A stretch of 33,264 nucleotides of DNA from Euprymna scolopes (GCA_024364805.1 CM044516.1:32717956-32751219), one strand, 5' to 3'. Positions 19,936 through 30,380 are shown, numbered from the stretch's first letter. Numbers and translations are program-made. The notes: generated by a model not told the origin, from the letters alone.

Positions 19936-20670
19936 TCACGTAGAAAAGAACAACGCAATATCGCTTTATTTTGAAAAAGCGTGATTATAAACGCCCTGCC
20001 ACTATATAATAATGAAAGAAAGTGAGCACCTCCCAGGTACTTGTTGTACCGAAATTCTAAAACGTATTGCGACTCTACTTTTAGAAAAAGTAAAAGAATA
20101 TATATTAGCGCTCGTGTATGTGAAAATTTACTACAGCCCACATCACTGAACTGATCATTACTAAACATAGCATGTTGATGGTCCAACACCTAGCGATGGT
20201 GCACACCATTTTTCAAGGTCGTTATCAAAGGTCAAGGTCATAGAGTATGTATATATACTCTCCTGCAGCCAACACTACTTATAATTATTGTTTCTTACCT
20301 ATGCATGGTGTACATTATTTTTCAATGTCATATTTTTTGCTGCTCTTCATAAACTCACCTATTTAGGGATTGTGTACACCAAGTTGGGATTCGCCACTAC
20401 CTCAGGGCCGGCTCCATGGTTGTAGCCAACTTCCTTTTGTATTTGAATCAGATTAGCCTCCTCCACAACCATCCTCATCAACCAATCTAGCGCGGGTAAC
20501 TTTGCTATATCTTTTATTAAAAAAAATGTGTTTGTGATACTGAACTAATGTTAAGCATCGTGATTCTTGTAAATGTTTAAATTTTTATGTGTAACAATAT
20601 AACTGCCGATTTTTAATAAAATCTATTTGCTTTAAAGTTTAAGTTAAATAAATAGTTATATAAATAACTA
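19936..20670. other. Spacer with a weak ~109 bp direct repeat
   Basis: 'TGGTGCACACCATTTTTCAA' at about 20197 and 'TGGTGTACATTATTTTTCAA' at about 20306 are diverged direct copies. A 116-codon minus-strand frame at 19839-20189 overlaps the LINE piece and has no recognisable domain. Confidence 0.4.
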
Positions 20671-21170
20671 CAGGGTGCAACAGAAATATATCCCATATCT
20701 TAAACATTTAACGTTTTATCGCTAAAGAACTTACGCAAGTGCAAATGCTGTTTTCATTTAGATAATAACTTGCCAATTTTTATAACGTACCCTCATCAAA
20801 CAATATGGTTTTCCCTGCTGCATATTGTGATTTTACTTTAGAAAAGGTGTTGAATAATCGTGAATCTGTAATTGCAATACAAAGAGCTTTCTAAATTCAT
20901 TACAAGTTAGGACATCATGATGCTATTCCAGATAGAAAATTAATACAACTATTGGATGCAAATTTCAGAGCTACAGATTCGGCACTTGAAAAAGAAAAGC
21001 ACTGGAAATCTCTAAGCGCTCGAACGTCAGGCAGTATTCGAGCTGTAAGACTTTCTGTCACTCGGTCTCCTGCACGCTCAGTTCGTAAACACGCTTTGGT
21101 CTTGAGATTGTTTGAGCGAACAGTAAGAAGAATACTACACACTGATATGCAGTTCCATATATAATATAAA

Positions 21171-21963
21171 TCTCACCTGTCTGTTTAAATGTCGGCCCTG
21201 TCGGTAGGGCATTAGAATACGCCGACTGTCCCCTTGCAGAGGGTAAAAGTCCCTCAATGGGGGTCCTGGATATGACCTTAAACTATATCCAGTGGTGAGG
21301 CCCCCAGCTTGTGAGCTTTGAGGAGTGTGGAGCCACCCTTTAATTACCATTGCTTCCAGGTCCACTCTGACCCGGAGTGGTAGTACCTGTTAGGGTCCCA
21401 ACTATGTCTTAAATAGAAACCGACGTGAAAACAACAAATATATTCTATTAAAACTTTTTTCTTCAAAATCTTTGGATTAGGCATTAAATAACTCGAAAAG
21501 GGTTGATATGCCGTAAAACAAAAACAACCAACCAACCAACCTTGCTGTTTAAATGTATGTGTGTGTGTTTGTATGTCTGTCTAAGACTTTCGATATAGCC
21601 AACAGATTTTCACGAGATTGGTATCGTTTTGAAGCTACACTCTTCTGACGCCAAATATTTTTAAAAATTGGGTAATTAATTCTTTCAAACCCAACTGGGC
21701 ACTTTTCTACAAGGAGGGGTCGCTTTTTTGCAGATATTTTCGAAATTAATCCCCTCTTTTTGATTGTCTAGTCTTAAGTTATACCTACATCCCTTCTAGA
21801 TTGCCGATAGACGCACCAGCAAAGACGACACTGTTTTTTTTTTTTTTCAGTTTCTTTTTCTTCCTTCACGGTACGGCTTCGAGCCTGTCTGTCTTCTACA
21901 ACTTTTTTTTTTTACTCAACACACACCTTAAAACCCCCGGACAACGCCCGACACTCAGACTAG
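21171..21963 (+). mobile_element. Helitron-like nonautonomous element, copy 2 (host of a SINE)
   Basis: It starts TCTCACCTGTCTGTTTAAAT after an A and ends in CCGGACAACGCCCGAC, a short spacer and CTAG at 21960-21963, followed by T. That is the A-element-T, TC...CTAG layout of Helitrons. Without the SINE it is about 430 bp. It carries the family's 'AGACTTTCGATA', 'GATTTTCACGAGATTGGTAT', 'GATTGTCTAGTCTTAA' and 'CTCAACACACACCTT' blocks. It makes no target duplication and splits the mariner transposase. Confidence 0.7.
21193..21544 (+). mobile_element. SINE family A, longest copy, with 12-base target duplication
   Basis: CTGTTTAAATGT is duplicated at 21181-21192 and 21545-21556, which fixes both ends. 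The head carries a box A-like TGTCGGTAGGGCATTAG and a box B-like GGTAAAAGTCC, so a tRNA-derived promoter is likely. The body includes 'TGAGGCCCCCAGCTTGTGAG', 'CCAGGTCCACTCTGACCCGG' and 'GGGTTGATATGCCGTAAAAC'. The tail is (CAAC)n. Other copies are at 8352, 9023 (minus) and 10309 (plus). Confidence 0.85.
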
Positions 21964-22258
21964 TCTATAATAATTAGTAGTTGCCCAGAAATTGCACGAA
22001 CGCGTCTGGGAAGATCTCATATAAAAATGTGAAAAATATTTCTAACGCAGCATGTTCTTCTCATAAGCGGGGCGACGTAATGCAATTCTGGCAAAATATT
22101 ACAATTACCAAAACGAAACAGTTGTATTGATCATTCATCGTTAAAAGGTTCAAAACAAATTCATAAACAGAGACAATGGCGAAATAAAAGAGTGACGCTA
22201 TATTGCATGCATTACCTAGCTAAGTTATAAAATGTAAGTTGATGTGGAAGAAAAAAAA

Positions 22259-22590
22259 GCTGAACTAAGAGAAAGTGCTCCAGTCGTTTGAAGAGCGCAT
22301 TTCGTTTATGCCACACAAGATTACAATTTGTCACACAATAGAGGCGCGAACTTCTAACCTTTTCTTTAATTTGAACGGAAAAATGAAACAATATTAAGCT
22401 TAAATATTTTATTTTTATTTTTTGAGAATCACTCAGTAAAATATTCCCAGCATGCAATGCGTACGAAAAACAAAACAATACAAAACAAAACAAAAAACAC
22501 ACATATAAAATAAAATCATTGGTTATTATCCCTAAATGGCAAAGGGAAACACACGACAAAGGTAATATAAAAAGAGCTTATTAATCTCTT
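22259..22590. repeat. 5' flank of gene 2 shared with gene 1 (paralogous block A')
   Basis: It matches 9438-9780 in order: CTGAACTAA, AAGTGC.TCCAG.CGTTT, TTTATGCCAC, CGCGAACTTCT, AAATATTCCCAGCATG, AAAGGTAATATAAAAAG. It lies about 5.3 kb from gene 2's ATG, compared with 1.4 kb for gene 1, because repeats were inserted between them. Confidence 0.6.
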
Positions 22591-23715
22591 TTTTATCTAT
22601 AAATTCTTTCGGAATAGTTAACTATTGTTTTTTGTTAATAATGATTATTTGTCCGCGAAATCTAAACCTTAAGGTATCGTTGCTTTGTTATAAGTATTAG
22701 TAATGGATTAACCTTAAATGGCCCCTTCTTTGACGTTTACGTGTATTTGTATTTATTTGCATTTAATATGCGAAAATAGAATAGGTTTTTATGTCGTTCC
22801 CATTACAAGAAAAGTAACGCTGGGGTCGAAAAGTGAGACTGACCTGCAAATATTTCCTGGGCAACCCCATTGACATACTTCAGTAGGAACACCATAGACA
22901 ATTTGCAATAAACTAACACTTCCTTACGGAGGGCAGATCTCCTTGAACTGCACAAGACCAACACTACACCGCAGTCAACTGGGGACGTGTGATTACGGAA
23001 ATAGTTCAACCTTTCTTGATTTTGATAGCGAATTAGAAACCCCAGCTTGATTTCGTAACCGTTTATACCACATTAGAATAATCTCCCTACTAAACTAAAC
23101 TATTTAAACGTATCCTAATTCTATATTTAAGGCTCCATTATAAATGCACATTTACACCTAATACTTTAATTCTACACAGATTATTCGGTGATAGTGCACT
23201 TACTGATCCCCGCTATTTTAAAATAAAATTTGCAAGTTTAATTAAAGTCTTACGATATATGTTATTAAATTGTAAGGTGAAAGAACAGAATAGGTACAAA
23301 ACACTCTGCCGTCCCCATGTTAAGATGGCTTTCTAAATAATGCTATTTCAGCACGGATCAATAAGTGCAGAAGTACCGATAATTCAATTATTTTATTTAA
23401 ATGTTTACTCCTTACACATTTATATTGTCTGTATTCTTTATATAAGTTCCTCGCTAGAATTTGGAGTACTTCAGATTCTCGTAACACTTTACAAGTATAG
23501 ACTGTGTGTATATATAAAAAAAAACACCCAAAATTGCCCATCGGTTTCTGTAAACTGTCGAGGAAACTCCTGTACACGCTTGCAGTGAGGCTGGCGCAAC
23601 GTGAATTGAGCATATCTGGATGTCCTTGCTTGCCGCACCCTAATGTAGAATTACTCAGATGCAACATCTTTACATTCTCGGCTTAATTAATGTATGTCTT
23701 AAAGCTCTTTATTCT
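22591..23715. other. Spacer, no supported gene
   Basis: Overlapping short frames on both strands at 22803-23009 and 23320-23690 show no domains and no shared frame with any repeat here. The short phrase GCGAAATCTAAACC at about 22656 resembles the gene 1 flank. Otherwise I see nothing. Confidence 0.4.
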
Positions 23716-23719
23716 AATA

Positions 23720-24137
23720 CTAGCCTTGTTGCTCGGGAGTTTGAAGGTGTCTGTTGAGCAAAAAAAAAATGTAATAGGCAGGCAGGCTCGAAGCAGTACA
23801 GTGAAAAAAAGAAAGGAACGTGAAAAAAAAAAACCTAAACAAAACATGACGTCTTATCCGTTGTATCCATCGTCAAACCTGAAGTAGTGAAGGCTTAAAT
23901 TAAGGTTAGTCAATCGGAAAGAGGAAGGGACTTTCAAAAATATCTGCGAAAAAAAGCGACCCCTCTCCTTGTAGAAAAGTGCCAAGTTGAGGGTAAAGAA
24001 ATTAATGTTTTTAACCAATTCATCGGTATTTATAGTTCGAAGGGTCGAACTTCAAGACGATACTGATCGCGTGAAAATCTCTCGCCTCTGTCGAAAGTTT
24101 CAGGCAGATATACATACATTTAAATAGACAGGTGAGA
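23720..24137 (-). mobile_element. Helitron-like nonautonomous element, copy 5
   Basis: Minus-strand copy starting TCTCACCTGTCTATTTAAAT at 24137 and ending with CTAG at 23720-23723. It is about 418 bp and contains all blocks of the family, including AAACTTTCGACAG, ATCAGTATCGTCTTGAAGTT and GAGGGGTCGCTTTTTTTC. The 3' hairpin region is eroded. Confidence 0.65.
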
Positions 24138-25028
24138 TTCATATTATAGATTGTCATATTTTTTCTTATAACTAAGGACTCCATTTCTTTTTTTTTGTAC
24201 AATTTAAAATGTTTGTTACTTAGGCACTTCTGTTACCGTGCTGACATACCGTTCTTATTTAAAAAAAAAAAACACACACACATTCTTAACAAGTGGAGGG
24301 TGTGTATGTTGCTCTTGTAAAAAAAGAAAAAATGTTTAAACAATTTTCAAGTCTGAATGAGTATGATTATTTTTAACTTGACATAATTATAGAAACCAGC
24401 TTTGTATTTAATAAAATCCAAACTTCTCTTCTGCCAAACCATGTTTTTCTTCTTTTTTTTCAGAAGATGAAGAGAGGGAATTACAAAGATGCAATACATA
24501 GGAAAAAGTGTATGAGGCGGGGGATCCACTTGTTCTTTTATTAGAATTATATAATACTTTTGTATAAAAGCAATATAGTTGAGTTAGGCCTGATGATTAT
24601 TTTCTGAGAACTCCCATCAGGAACATGTATGCAAATATGTAGTCGATAATGCTTTGCATATATAAATACACTAGATTGATACTATTTTTTCATGGATCAC
24701 ATGTGGATAAAGACAAGGGTGTCGGTGGATTTACATGTACGAAAGTACAACGATACAATTAATCTATAGTGTATTGTCTGGATTCTTTGTGATAAAATAT
24801 AAGATTACATTGACCCCCCCAACTCCTCTACTTCCAAGAATATAATTATAAAGATCTGTGGACCCTACGGCCGCCCTTACTTGTATAATGTCTACCAAAA
24901 AATTTCATGGAAACCTGCTTGTATTTAATCACATTCTAACTCCTTTAAACAGTCCAACCATACTAAGTACATATAAACTTCCGTATTTGTATCTACAACA
25001 GTGTAGTAAATAATGGGCAATCAACAAT
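24138..25028. other. AT-rich spacer with a short dispersed repeat
   Basis: The segment 24225-24310 (GTTACCGTGCTGA, then CATTCTTAACAAGTGGAGG and GTGTGT) resembles 26755-26822. There is a 7-bp inverted repeat CCTGATG/CATCAGG near 24588-24620. No gene is seen. Confidence 0.4.
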
Positions 25029-25029
25029 T

Positions 25030-25547
25030 CCCCCACTAAAGCTACTGACGCCTGAAAGTATCCTGTACCTCTATAAAGCCATCATTCGCCCATGTATGGG
25101 GTATTATCATATTTGGGCTGGTGCATCTGCCACTTGTCTCACTCCTAGACAAGGTTCAAAAGAGTCACTCATCTGATAGGTCCTGAATTGTCATCTAAAC
25201 TTCAGCCTCTGTCCCACCGACGAAATGTTGCAGCCCTCTGCCTGTTCTACAAATAATTTAACGGTGAATGCTCTGACGAACTGCAACCACTTGTGCCTTC
25301 TCGACGTAAATCTTCTACTCCAGTAGTTTCTTCCCCAGAACAGCTAGACTTTGGAATTCCCTTCCGGGTCCCTGCTTCCCCAACTGTACTCACATACAGA
25401 AGTTCAAGTGTAACGTGAACCAACATCTTGCTGCCCAACTCCCTACACAGTACCCCTGATGCCTATGTCCCTGAAAGTAGCCTTCTACAACAAAGTGGTA
25501 ATGTGCTTTGTTTTGGGTGAAACTGTAATTAAAAAAAACAAAAAAAC
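25030..25547 (+). mobile_element. LINE 3' end (CR1/jockey superfamily, second subfamily)
   Basis: It encodes 'LLTPESILYLYKAIIRPCMG', then a WAGASAT-like block, 'PLSHRRNVAALCLFYK' and 'QPLVPSRRKSSTPVVSSPEQ', then LDFGIP. The last part differs from the 14 kb and 31 kb copies, so this is another subfamily. A 3' UTR and A-rich tail end near 25547. Frames are broken. Confidence 0.7.
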
Positions 25548-25820
25548 TGGTAGACATAATTGCAATCATGAAACTATGGTTTGTTTTGATTTTGTTTACT
25601 TTGGAACCTATGATTTTATACAAAATGAAAGATAATATGAAATAATTGACTCTATACTAAATAAATCGGCGTAAGTTTAAATATTTTTAAGCGTTACGAG
25701 CGGGCAACGCCGTGCGCGCCTGCTACTATATATTAGATGGGCCACAACTTTTGTTATTTATTTCATTGCCAGTTAGGTTTTTCCTTTTAAACCTTGAATA
25801 TTAAGCATCTATAATATAAA
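25548..25820. other. AT-rich spacer with a Helitron-like hairpin remnant
   Basis: At about 25694-25727, GAGCGGGCAACGCCGTGCGC followed by GCCTGCTACTATATATTAG resembles the 3' hairpin ends at 16840 and 21940. The rest of that element is not recognisable. Confidence 0.4.
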
Positions 25821-26165
25821 TTTCGCCTGTATTTTTGTATGTCGGCCTAAAACTTTCGACAGATACGACAGATTTTTCAAGAGATTGGTATCGTTTTCGA
25901 AGCTCGACCCTTCGGACTGCAAATTTCGAATAAATTGGCTAAAAATTATTTGCTTCACCCTTAACTGGACCTTATGTAATCTCTTTTCATTTTAATAAGA
26001 TTAATTTAAACCTTCCAAACTTCCGGTTTGTCGATGGACGTAAAATCAAAGACGTTAGGTTTGTTTTGTTTTTTTTCACGTTCTATTCCTACGTCGCAGT
26101 AAGTTTTGCTTGCATTCCTAATACCACTTTTTTCTCAACACACCTCCGGGCACCCTGGTAATTTC
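25821..26165 (+). mobile_element. Helitron-like nonautonomous element, copy 3
   Basis: It starts TTTCGCCTGTATTTTTGTAT after ATAATATAAA, and continues with AAAACTTTCGACAGATACGA, 'GAGATTGGTATCGTTTTCGA' and TTCTCAACACACCTCC, then a GGGCACCC remnant of the terminal hairpin. The CTAG end is lost. It is shorter because of internal deletions. Confidence 0.6.
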
Positions 26166-27195
26166 ACTATAAAACTGAATTTACAATTAAAGAAAACTCT
26201 CTAAATTTAAAGGAACGCTTTCTTTTTATATCTGATTTTATTTATAGTTTCCTAGTCCAAAAGAAAATATTTTTTATTTGGGCGAAAGAAAACCGCATTT
26301 TTTACTCGTATTTCCCTACAGAAATAGTATAACCAAAGCAAGTATCCATTTAGAAACTTAGTATCTGCAAAAATGAATTTGTTTTTATTATACCGTAACG
26401 AATGATGCAAAAATAGTATTTCATATACTTATTGGATAACTTGCCTCGTCGTACAATACGCTTAAACATATTTTAATTCATGCACGTTGCCTATGAATTA
26501 TAGAATCATTCTTTTATTGATTATTATTAAGTCTATGAAAAGAATATTGTCATTATTTTGACTCTCAAGTATATATTAGTTAATATTTTACGTTTTTATA
26601 TAGAATGTGGTTCTCAATTGATTAAGTACTGAGCCTGTGTCGGATATATATTCGACAGTAAGAACAATAAGAATAGTCTCTTGTCATATCTCTAATTATA
26701 TATTACGAGGAATAATTTTCACGGTGGATTAATTCGCAAAAAATGTACTTACCCACTTTTGTTACCGTGCTGAAAAAACATTACTCTGAAAGCCATTCTT
26801 AACATGAGGAGGTTGTGTTTTTTAACTATTATCTGCTTCCACCAAACAATTAATACCAAAAATATATCGTGAAACTTTAATTTAATCTGAAAAAAAAAAA
26901 AAAAATAGCATGGGACCAAAAGCAAACGCACCAAAAATATATCGTTCATAAAATTCCGCCCGAGTTCGTTTACAATACGAGGACAGCTCGTACATGTTTA
27001 AGTAGTCTTTGTTTTCTTATAGATGAAAAAAATTAAGGGGAATATTTTATGTAAAACCGATGTAACGTAAAAGACTCCCCCCTGTAAAAAGTATTCGTCT
27101 ATGAGAGAAGAAAGGTTATTTAAAATTTTTTTCCCGATATTATCGGATGAATTTATGTACAAAACATAAGAACATTGCCAGAGATATAATTATTT
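26166..27195. other. AT-rich spacer upstream of the foldback
   Basis: Only short frames and a 15-base A run near 26890. The short repeat 26755-26822 matches 24225-24310. No gene is recognised. Confidence 0.45.
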
Positions 27196-27739
27196 GGGTT
27201 TGTATTACTGTACACATATATTCGAAAAAGTTGTCAAAAAACAAATATATAACAAATAAATGTTATCAAAGGCAAGATAAATTACTTTTCTACCAAACTG
27301 GATATAATTTTCGCGTTTTTATTCAATTTAACATGTTTATTCAGCTCAAAAAGCATACAGTGTTTACCGATGTATTGGAAAATTCAAAATGGCGGCCCAC
27401 TCCCTCTTTAACACGGTAAGTTCGGGAAAAGGTGTAATAAATAATAAACTAGACAAAATACTATTAAAAAAACACCGAATATATGTCAAGTTATGTCACG
27501 GTAACATATATTGAGCAAATTTCTAACAGAGAGTCGGCCGCCATTTTAAATTTTCCAATACATCGGTAAACACTGTATGCTTTTCGAGCTGAATAAACAT
27601 GTTAAATTGAATAAAAACGCGAAAATTATATCCAGTTTGGTAGAAAAGTAATTTATCTTGCCTTTGATAACATTTATTTGTTATATATTTGTTTTTTGAC
27701 AAATTTTTCGGATCTATGTGTACAGTAATACAAACCCAA
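27196..27739. repeat. Long inverted repeat (foldback element), ~220 bp arms
   Basis: Arm 1 at about 27196-27415 and arm 2 at about 27522-27739 are reverse complements, differing at only a handful of positions by eye, with a ~106 bp spacer. Shared blocks include 'GGTAGAAAAGTAATTTATCT', 'TGCCTTTGATAACATTTATT' and 'AATACATCGGTAAACACTGT'. The transcript would fold into a long near-perfect hairpin. It sits ~190 bp before gene 2's coding exon, probably in its 5' intron. A single diverged arm lies at 18370-18592. Confidence 0.9.
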
Positions 27740-27906
27740 TTATTTTTATAAAATTTGCAAAAGATAGGCTCAGCCGTTTCGGAAGCTCTTATATGATATA
27801 ACTCTATAGCTAGACTAATGCAATAGTCGAACTGTCAAAATTTTGTGTAAACTTTATACACCTAGCATCAAAAACTACAGGGAACATAACTATTTTCAAA
27901 TACTAA

Positions 27907-27926
27907 TGTGCTTATTCTGTTTGCAG
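27907..27926 (+). promoter_or_regulatory. Splice acceptor directly before the gene 2 ATG
   Basis: A pyrimidine-rich run ending TTCTGTTTGCAG abuts ATGGCCGAG. It parallels gene 1 and supports a coding start at 27927 with a non-coding first exon somewhere upstream. Confidence 0.7.
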
Positions 27927-29588
27927 ATGGCCGAGTGTGTTGCATATTACGGGCGCAAAACTAATGTACCAAGCAAACGCTCAATTTACGATATGATCAC
28001 TGCAAATAATCTCGATGGAATACGGTCATTACTTAATCCGTTAACGCTGCGCCTTCGTCGGTCGATTGTCTACCAAAAGGTTTTCCATAAAACGCTACTC
28101 GGATATGCCTGTGAACTCTGCTTCCGAGACATCGTGAAATATCTCTTGGACGAATGTGAAGCTGATATCTCTGAACGTTACAAACATTGTAACGTGTACT
28201 TGTCACCAATACGAGTGTCTGTCAATAACCTGGATGTTGCGATGATTGCCTTATTGGTCAACCGTGGGGCTATTCTAGCTGATTCACACGAGGCGACCAG
28301 CGTTGCTAACTACGTTTTTAAGGAGAAACATTTTTCTGTGTTCTCACTGTTGATCAACTACATCGATAAAATTGAATCAATAAAGGATTCCCCGGAACTT
28401 ATCTGCTGTCTTTCCTGGCTGAACAATATAAATTTAAATAAGGTAGCACCTTTTTTAAAAGCGTCGGCCTCGGGAGAAATTGACAAAATGAAAATCTTGC
28501 AGCAATATCGTATGAACCTAAAAGCAATTAACAGTCTTCAGGAAAATGCTTTGTGCATGGCCATATTGAATGGGAAGAGCAATGCTGAGCACTTCCTGTT
28601 AAACTATAGAGTATTTTCTTTAAAAGAGTATGTGCGGGCGCTGGAGTTGTGCGGAGCGAAATTTATAGTATTTTCATTGGATTTGAAGAAAGGTATGCTA
28701 TGTTGGAGGAAATCAATAAAAATCCGAACCGATAATTTCTTGGGCGCTTCGGATAAATTCGAGAATAGACTTGAGATATTTCTAGGGCTGGAATTTAATT
28801 GCGAAAGTCATCTTGACATGTTGCAGAATCATACGACCAACATTTTTGTCCAGGCATTGATAGTTTTTGTCCGTTTGACTTCCCGATCGAGCCGGCTTCT
28901 TTATTCTGCATTTGTGACTGTTTCCGAACTTCCGTTCATCCAAAACGACTTTTTAAAATCGATTAGGATACTCTGCGAGCTTTTTGAATTATCCTGCGTC
29001 CCTTTTCACGGGAACCTTCCTCCAGACCAGGTCGCTATTGACGCTTTTCTACTGTTGCTTCACCGTCACTATCATTGTGATCTTTCAAATAGCAATAGGC
29101 TTTTAACAAACTTTAAGCAACTGTTTAATTTTATGAGGTGGGTTAACTGGGATACGTTGCTAAGACGTGATAAAAGATTTTACCCTTTTATTTATATTCA
29201 TTTTCTGAAACATTTACTTGATTTTTTAATCGCGGTAATTAGATTAAAACTGTGCTCTAGTAATACGTGGATAAAAGCGGGCGTCTCCGAGATAATGAGC
29301 TGGCATCCTTGGCCTTACCCAACAACGTTACTTCATATATCGATTGCAGAAACAAACGAGCTCCCTGTTTTATCTTTCATTATCAGTTGTGCACATGATT
29401 TAAATTGCAGGGACAAAGTCAGCAGCACCCCGATGCATGTCGTCTGTCTCCTGCAAACCGACAATAATCTGATATTGGAACTGGTCAATTTAATAGCGAA
29501 GTCGGGAGGCAATATTGATGCTGTTAATGGATTCGGTATAACGCCATTTTCCATACTGAAATGTAGGGGCATTATAAAAACCCTTTGA
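27927..29588 (+). CDS. fem1-like: FEM-1-like ankyrin protein, gene 2
   Basis: Predicted 553 residues in one coding exon; the 28 in-frame codons upstream lie before a splice acceptor and do not match gene 1. It aligns with gene 1 end to end, about half identical by eye. The best stretch is residues 28-85, including NNLDGIRS and FRDIVKYLLDECEADISERY. Ankyrin-like segments are at about 53-85 and 178-236 (ENALCMAILNGKSNAEHFLL). YVRALELCGAKFIVF at 235-249 is the FEM1-type ALELxGAxF block. A helical middle follows (FVQALIVFVRL), then C-terminal ankyrin repeats at about 466-542 (TTLLHIS, STPMHVV, GGNIDAVNGFGITPF). The expected role by family is as a CUL2 substrate receptor; the N-terminal degron pocket of FEM1 is not clearly kept. 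The preserved frame with mostly conservative differences suggests both copies are under selection. Confidence 0.82.
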   Translation: MAECVAYYGRKTNVPSKRSIYDMITANNLDGIRSLLNPLTLRLRRSIVYQKVFHKTLLGYACELCFRDIVKYLLDECEADISERYKHCNVYLSPIRVSVNNLDVAMIALLVNRGAILADSHEATSVANYVFKEKHFSVFSLLINYIDKIESIKDSPELICCLSWLNNINLNKVAPFLKASASGEIDKMKILQQYRMNLKAINSLQENALCMAILNGKSNAEHFLLNYRVFSLKEYVRALELCGAKFIVFSLDLKKGMLCWRKSIKIRTDNFLGASDKFENRLEIFLGLEFNCESHLDMLQNHTTNIFVQALIVFVRLTSRSSRLLYSAFVTVSELPFIQNDFLKSIRILCELFELSCVPFHGNLPPDQVAIDAFLLLLHRHYHCDLSNSNRLLTNFKQLFNFMRWVNWDTLLRRDKRFYPFIYIHFLKHLLDFLIAVIRLKLCSSNTWIKAGVSEIMSWHPWPYPTTLLHISIAETNELPVLSFIISCAHDLNCRDKVSSTPMHVVCLLQTDNNLILELVNLIAKSGGNIDAVNGFGITPFSILKCRGIIKTL

Positions 29589-30380
29589 AATTCTTGTATT
29601 GATGATGCCTGGCCGCTCAGGCTATTCATGGGGACAGTACTTGCATCTCAAATGACGATTCCAAGACTCTCACTTCCTTAATGTAAATCCATACACATAA
29701 AGGGAGTTTTCCCCTTTAAGCTTTGTCGAGCTTTAAAATAGGAAACAATATGACCTGCTCATATGGCCAGCACTTATTGAGATATTGTGAACTTATTAGT
29801 CCAAACGGACGTCCATATTGTTTTAGTTAATCGATTTGATATAACTACACGCACGCACACAAAACGTTTGGAATACTAATTACATTCACAAGTATATAAA
29901 CGTTTAATAAAATATACAAAAATATATTACCAGCAAGTAAGACTTGGCTCTTAAACCTTAGGAACATGTCAACACAATATCTCGTCAACATTAAGAGAAT
30001 GAAATGAGATGACCACTTACATTGCGGAGAAACATTTTAAAATGTCAAACTGCATTTAGTCAATTCCTCGATGAAATCTAACACAACATCTGACATTCAT
30101 TAACCATTCATAATTCGGATCACATCTCGTCAAACAAGTGTTTTGAACAATAGGTTCGTCAATTACTTAATATCGGTCCATTAATGTATTCCAAAGATGT
30201 TAGCGTTTTATTTCTGAGAATTTTATCCGTCTTAATTTTATGCCCAGAATATATTTCTACGTGATATTATACCCATTAATTTTTATTTTCAATTGCATTT
30301 TCCATTTCGATTTAAACAAGATTAAAAATTATCTCATCATCCAAGGCTTGGATATATAGATCTTCTCCTCCTTCCGACTA
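29589..30380. other. 3' flank of gene 2
   Basis: Probable 3' UTR. AATAAA at 29906-29911 is a candidate polyadenylation signal 318 bp after the stop. The patch 30232-30300 resembles 13271-13345 behind gene 1. No other gene is seen. Confidence 0.5.

Larger units (their letters stand above)
20671..22130 (+). mobile_element. mariner-type DNA transposon, interrupted by a nested element
   Basis: It begins CAGGGTGCAACAGAAATATA right after TA at 20669-20670. From 20801 the plus strand encodes the paired helix-turn-helix domain: MVFPAAYCDFTLEKV, VIAIQRAF, one stop, HYKLGHHDAIPDRKLIQLL, FRATDSALEKE, then SVTRSPARSVRKHALVLRLF and RRILHTDMQFH. This fits the mariner pattern 'SPRRSARKHA...RSVRRILHxDLxFHPYK'. 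The frame is cut at 21170 by a Helitron-like element. After 21963 a VVAQKLHERVW piece matches the expected continuation 'VVVQELSERDW'. Later parts are decayed and the catalytic triad and right end are not resolved. Confidence 0.65.

Noticed and set aside
22212-22559. 115-codon minus-strand frame
   Set aside because: It lies across the paralogous flank block but is not open in the matching block at 9.4-9.8 kb, so it is not conserved as protein.
23320-23690. Overlapping frames of up to 115 codons on both strands
   Set aside because: No domain, no conserved partner and mutual overlap; probably chance in a less AT-rich patch.
24588-24620. 7-bp inverted repeat CCTGATG/CATCAGG as a terminator or regulatory hairpin
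   Set aside because: Too short and isolated in a eukaryotic context; expected by chance.
27843-27926. 28 extra N-terminal codons on gene 2
   Set aside because: Same reason: the acceptor TTTGCAG lies directly before the conserved ATG.
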